Source: Chordibacter sp038110535
Lineage (GTDB): Bacteria; Verrucomicrobiota; Verrucomicrobiia; Opitutales; Seribacteraceae
DNA: 7,217 bases
Reading direction: 5' to 3'
NCBI GenBank assembly: GCA_038110535.1
Contig: JAYNJW010000065.1
Span: forward strand, 1 to 7,217
Of this stretch, positions 5,764 through 7,217 are shown piece by piece (the first letter of the stretch is position 1; each line of letters starts with the position of its first letter). The notes under the pieces are model-generated. The model did not search any database. It saw only the letters and a program-made list of their open reading frames with translations, and was not told where the DNA came from. Position numbers and translations under genes: made by a program.

Positions 5764-5786
5764 GCACGAAAGCGGTTCCGCGCTTG
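5761..5786. repeat. Inverted repeat in the rpsO/GGCT divergent region
   Basis: CAAGC (5761-5765) pairs with GCTTG (5782-5786), extended by CG with CG after one mismatch. An alternative inner fold pairs AAGCG (5770-5774) with CGCTT (5781-5785). No T-tract follows on either strand. It sits between the putative rpsO promoter and the GGCT start codon and could be a regulator site or a leader hairpin. No convincing plus-strand promoter was found in this intergenic region. Confidence 0.3.
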
Positions 5787-5824
5787 CCTCCTTGCCCGTC
5801 CGTCCCAACATCTTTCCCATTCCT

Positions 5825-6268
5825 ATGTCCAGTATTCTTTATTTCGCCTATGGTTCCAATATGAACCTCGATCAAATGGCCATGCGTTGCCCCGGTGCCC
5901 AGCTTGGCCCGGTCGCCCGTCTGGCTGGTTGGAAATATTTTATCAATGGGGATGGCTATGCCGGGATTGAAAAATCAAATGACTCTGAGGTCTTGGGTTG
6001 TTTATGGACTTTGCAGGATAAACACTGGCGTGCCCTTGATCATTATGAAGGTGTGGCCGGTGGCTATTACGAACGGATCGAGCTGGAGGTCGAGCAGATG
6101 GCAGATGGTAAATTGGTTAAATGCTGGGTCTATTTGTCCTGCAATTACGAATATGGCGTACCTTCTCCAAAGTACCAACTGGCTGTGGTCGATGGTGCCC
6201 GACAGGTAAAGCTCCCAGCGGATTATTTGCCTGTGCTTGAGAGCTGGGCAAATGGATACCCCGATTAA
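5825..6268 (+). CDS. Gamma-glutamylcyclotransferase (GGCT-type, AIG2-like fold)
   Basis: A 147-residue cytoplasmic enzyme predicted to cyclise the gamma-glutamyl group of gamma-glutamyl amino acids or amines, releasing 5-oxoproline and the free amine. The N-terminal LYFAYGSNMN (YGSN at 9-12) is the substrate-binding loop of the fold. LDHYEGVAGGYY (71-82) matches the human GGCT segment LDEQEGVKSGMY, placing the catalytic Glu at 75, and PSPKYQ (113-118) matches human PSPQYK. The resemblance is to human-type GGCT rather than the ChaC or GGACT families. I chose the ATG at 5825 because it places YGSN at the expected distance; a TTG at 5792 would add 11 residues without family character. There is no Shine-Dalgarno sequence. 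Its TAA shares a base with the next gene's ATG, and that gene encodes the enzyme expected to consume its product. Exact substrate unknown. Confidence 0.88.
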   Translation: MSSILYFAYGSNMNLDQMAMRCPGAQLGPVARLAGWKYFINGDGYAGIEKSNDSEVLGCLWTLQDKHWRALDHYEGVAGGYYERIELEVEQMADGKLVKCWVYLSCNYEYGVPSPKYQLAVVDGARQVKLPADYLPVLESWANGYPD

Positions 6269-7217
6269 TGAGCGACTCTTTGCCGAACTGGTCTTTCTTC
6301 GTCGATACCGGGGGTACCTTTACTGACTGTCTTGCCCTCGATCCATATGGTACGACTCACCGGGCCAAGGTACTTTCCCGTGGTAGTTTGTCCGCCCGGA
6401 TCGCCTCCATTGAATCCGGGAATTGCTTGAGGCTGGATGGCTCACCTGACTGGCCGGATGGTTTTCCGCTCGGGTTTCGTTTGGTTGGCAAGGATGGCGA
6501 GTGCCGGGTTTCGGGATGGAATAAGGCTGGTTCTATACTTCATTTTGAGGTTCAGTTGCCGAGCAGTTTGCAGATTGGCGATGCGATCGAGCTTTTATCG
6601 GGCGAGGAAGCACCGGTATTGGGCCAACGCCTGATCCTCGCCCGGGCAGGGCTGTCCCCCAAAGAAATTTCTGCAACCATGCGGCTCGCCACCACCCGCT
6701 GTACCAATGCATTATTGGAGGGCAAGGGAATCGAGCCTGTCTTGTTTATCACCAAGGGTTTTCCCAATCTGCTGGAAATTGGGGATCAGCGAAGAATAGA
6801 CCTCTTTGATCTGGTTCCTAAAAAACGCCCCGTCTTGCACGGCCCGGTGGTGGAGGTGGGTGAACGGTTGGATCGCGATGGAGAAGTCCTGCAAGTTCCC
6901 GATCTTTCCGCTCTGGAATCAGAAGCCCGAGAGTTTTTAGCGGATGGTCACAGGGTTGCGGTGGTTTCTTTTCTACACTCCTATTTGAATGATGAGCACG
7001 AGAAAGCAGTGGGTGCAAAACTACTCGAATGGGGATTTAAACGGGTCATTCTTTCCAGCGAGGTCCGCCGGTTTCGTAAATGGTTGCCCCGTTGTGAATC
7101 CGCAGTAGTGGAGGCCTATTTGTCCGATGTTTTGAATAAGTACTTGGATGCGGTGGAGAGCGGGCTGGGGGAGGGGGCAGAATTGCTGGTATCCTCCAGT
7201 TCAGGTGGCTTGTCCAA
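6268..7217 (+). CDS. 5-oxoprolinase / hydantoinase A-type ATP-dependent hydrolase, N-terminal part (runs off the right edge)
   Basis: The open frame runs without a stop to the window end (316 codons). FFVDTGGTFTDCLA (about residues 10-23) is the ATP-binding signature of the hydantoinase A/oxoprolinase N-terminal domain. SGEEAPVLGQRLILARAG, then RLATTRCTNALLEGKG and TKGFPNLLEIGDQRRIDLFDL, are the family's second block, and SSSSGGLS at the edge matches the conserved S-S-G-G-x region. About 80 residues lie between the DTGGTFTD strand and the SGEEAPVL segment; I associate this longer arrangement with single-chain oxoprolinases carrying A and B domains in one polypeptide of over 1,100 residues, but the rest is outside the window. 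Established family chemistry is ATP-dependent opening of 5-oxoproline to glutamate, or of hydantoins. The neighbouring cyclotransferase favours 5-oxoproline. The ATG overlaps the preceding TAA by one base, implying translational coupling. Confidence 0.9.
   Translation, partial: MSDSLPNWSFFVDTGGTFTDCLALDPYGTTHRAKVLSRGSLSARIASIESGNCLRLDGSPDWPDGFPLGFRLVGKDGECRVSGWNKAGSILHFEVQLPSSLQIGDAIELLSGEEAPVLGQRLILARAGLSPKEISATMRLATTRCTNALLEGKGIEPVLFITKGFPNLLEIGDQRRIDLFDLVPKKRPVLHGPVVEVGERLDRDGEVLQVPDLSALESEAREFLADGHRVAVVSFLHSYLNDEHEKAVGAKLLEWGFKRVILSSEVRRFRKWLPRCESAVVEAYLSDVLNKYLDAVESGLGEGAELLVSSSSGGLS

Noticed and set aside
5552..5875. Minus-strand open frames (107 and 66 codons) covering the rpsO leader
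   Set aside because: They overlap the rpsO start and, for the longer one, the start of the GGCT gene on the other strand. The composition is low-complexity and basic, and structured leader RNA explains the region better.
6552..7018. Minus-strand open frames of 60-71 codons under the oxoprolinase gene
   Set aside because: They are antisense to a continuous 316-codon frame with clear hydantoinase-A motifs.
1..7217. CRISPR arrays, insertion sequences, prophage or other mobile elements
   Set aside because: No direct-repeat arrays, transposase-like or integrase-like frames, or terminal inverted repeats with target duplications were seen.

Overview
The window looks like ordinary bacterial chromosome, with a translation and RNA-decay block on the minus strand and a divergent metabolic pair on the plus strand. 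Protein style (SurE next to L35/L20/PheST, the L35 C-terminus, few Shine-Dalgarno sites) suggests a Verrucomicrobiota-like bacterium, perhaps Opitutae/Puniceicoccales. That placement is an impression from sequence style only, not a search result.

Minus strand, in transcription order: rpsO (5571-5305) with a structured leader and its own terminator; pnp (5149-3059), interrupted by a 100-N assembly gap and closed by a strong intrinsic terminator at 2981-3017; then a run of surE, a small membrane protein, rpmI (L35), rplT (L20), pheS and the first 33 codons of pheT, which leaves the window at base 1. Spacing in this run is 8 nt (surE to the small protein), 68 nt (with a good promoter candidate for rpmI), 38 nt, 25 nt and a 4-nt ATGA overlap for pheS/pheT. 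infC, which normally precedes rpmI-rplT, is absent from that position.

Plus strand: after a 253-nt divergent intergenic region come a gamma-glutamylcyclotransferase of the human GGCT type (5825-6268) and, sharing one base with its stop codon, the N-terminal 316 residues of an ATP-dependent 5-oxoprolinase/hydantoinase A-type protein that runs off the right edge. The first enzyme would release 5-oxoproline from gamma-glutamyl compounds and the second would hydrolyse it to glutamate, so the pair reads as a compact 5-oxoproline salvage module.

The points most worth a second look are this translationally coupled pair, a candidate hairpin plus pseudoknot just upstream of rpsO that could be an S15 autoregulatory site, the missing infC, the uncharacterised membrane protein between surE and rpmI, and evidence that the N gap in pnp hides about 250 bases rather than 100.
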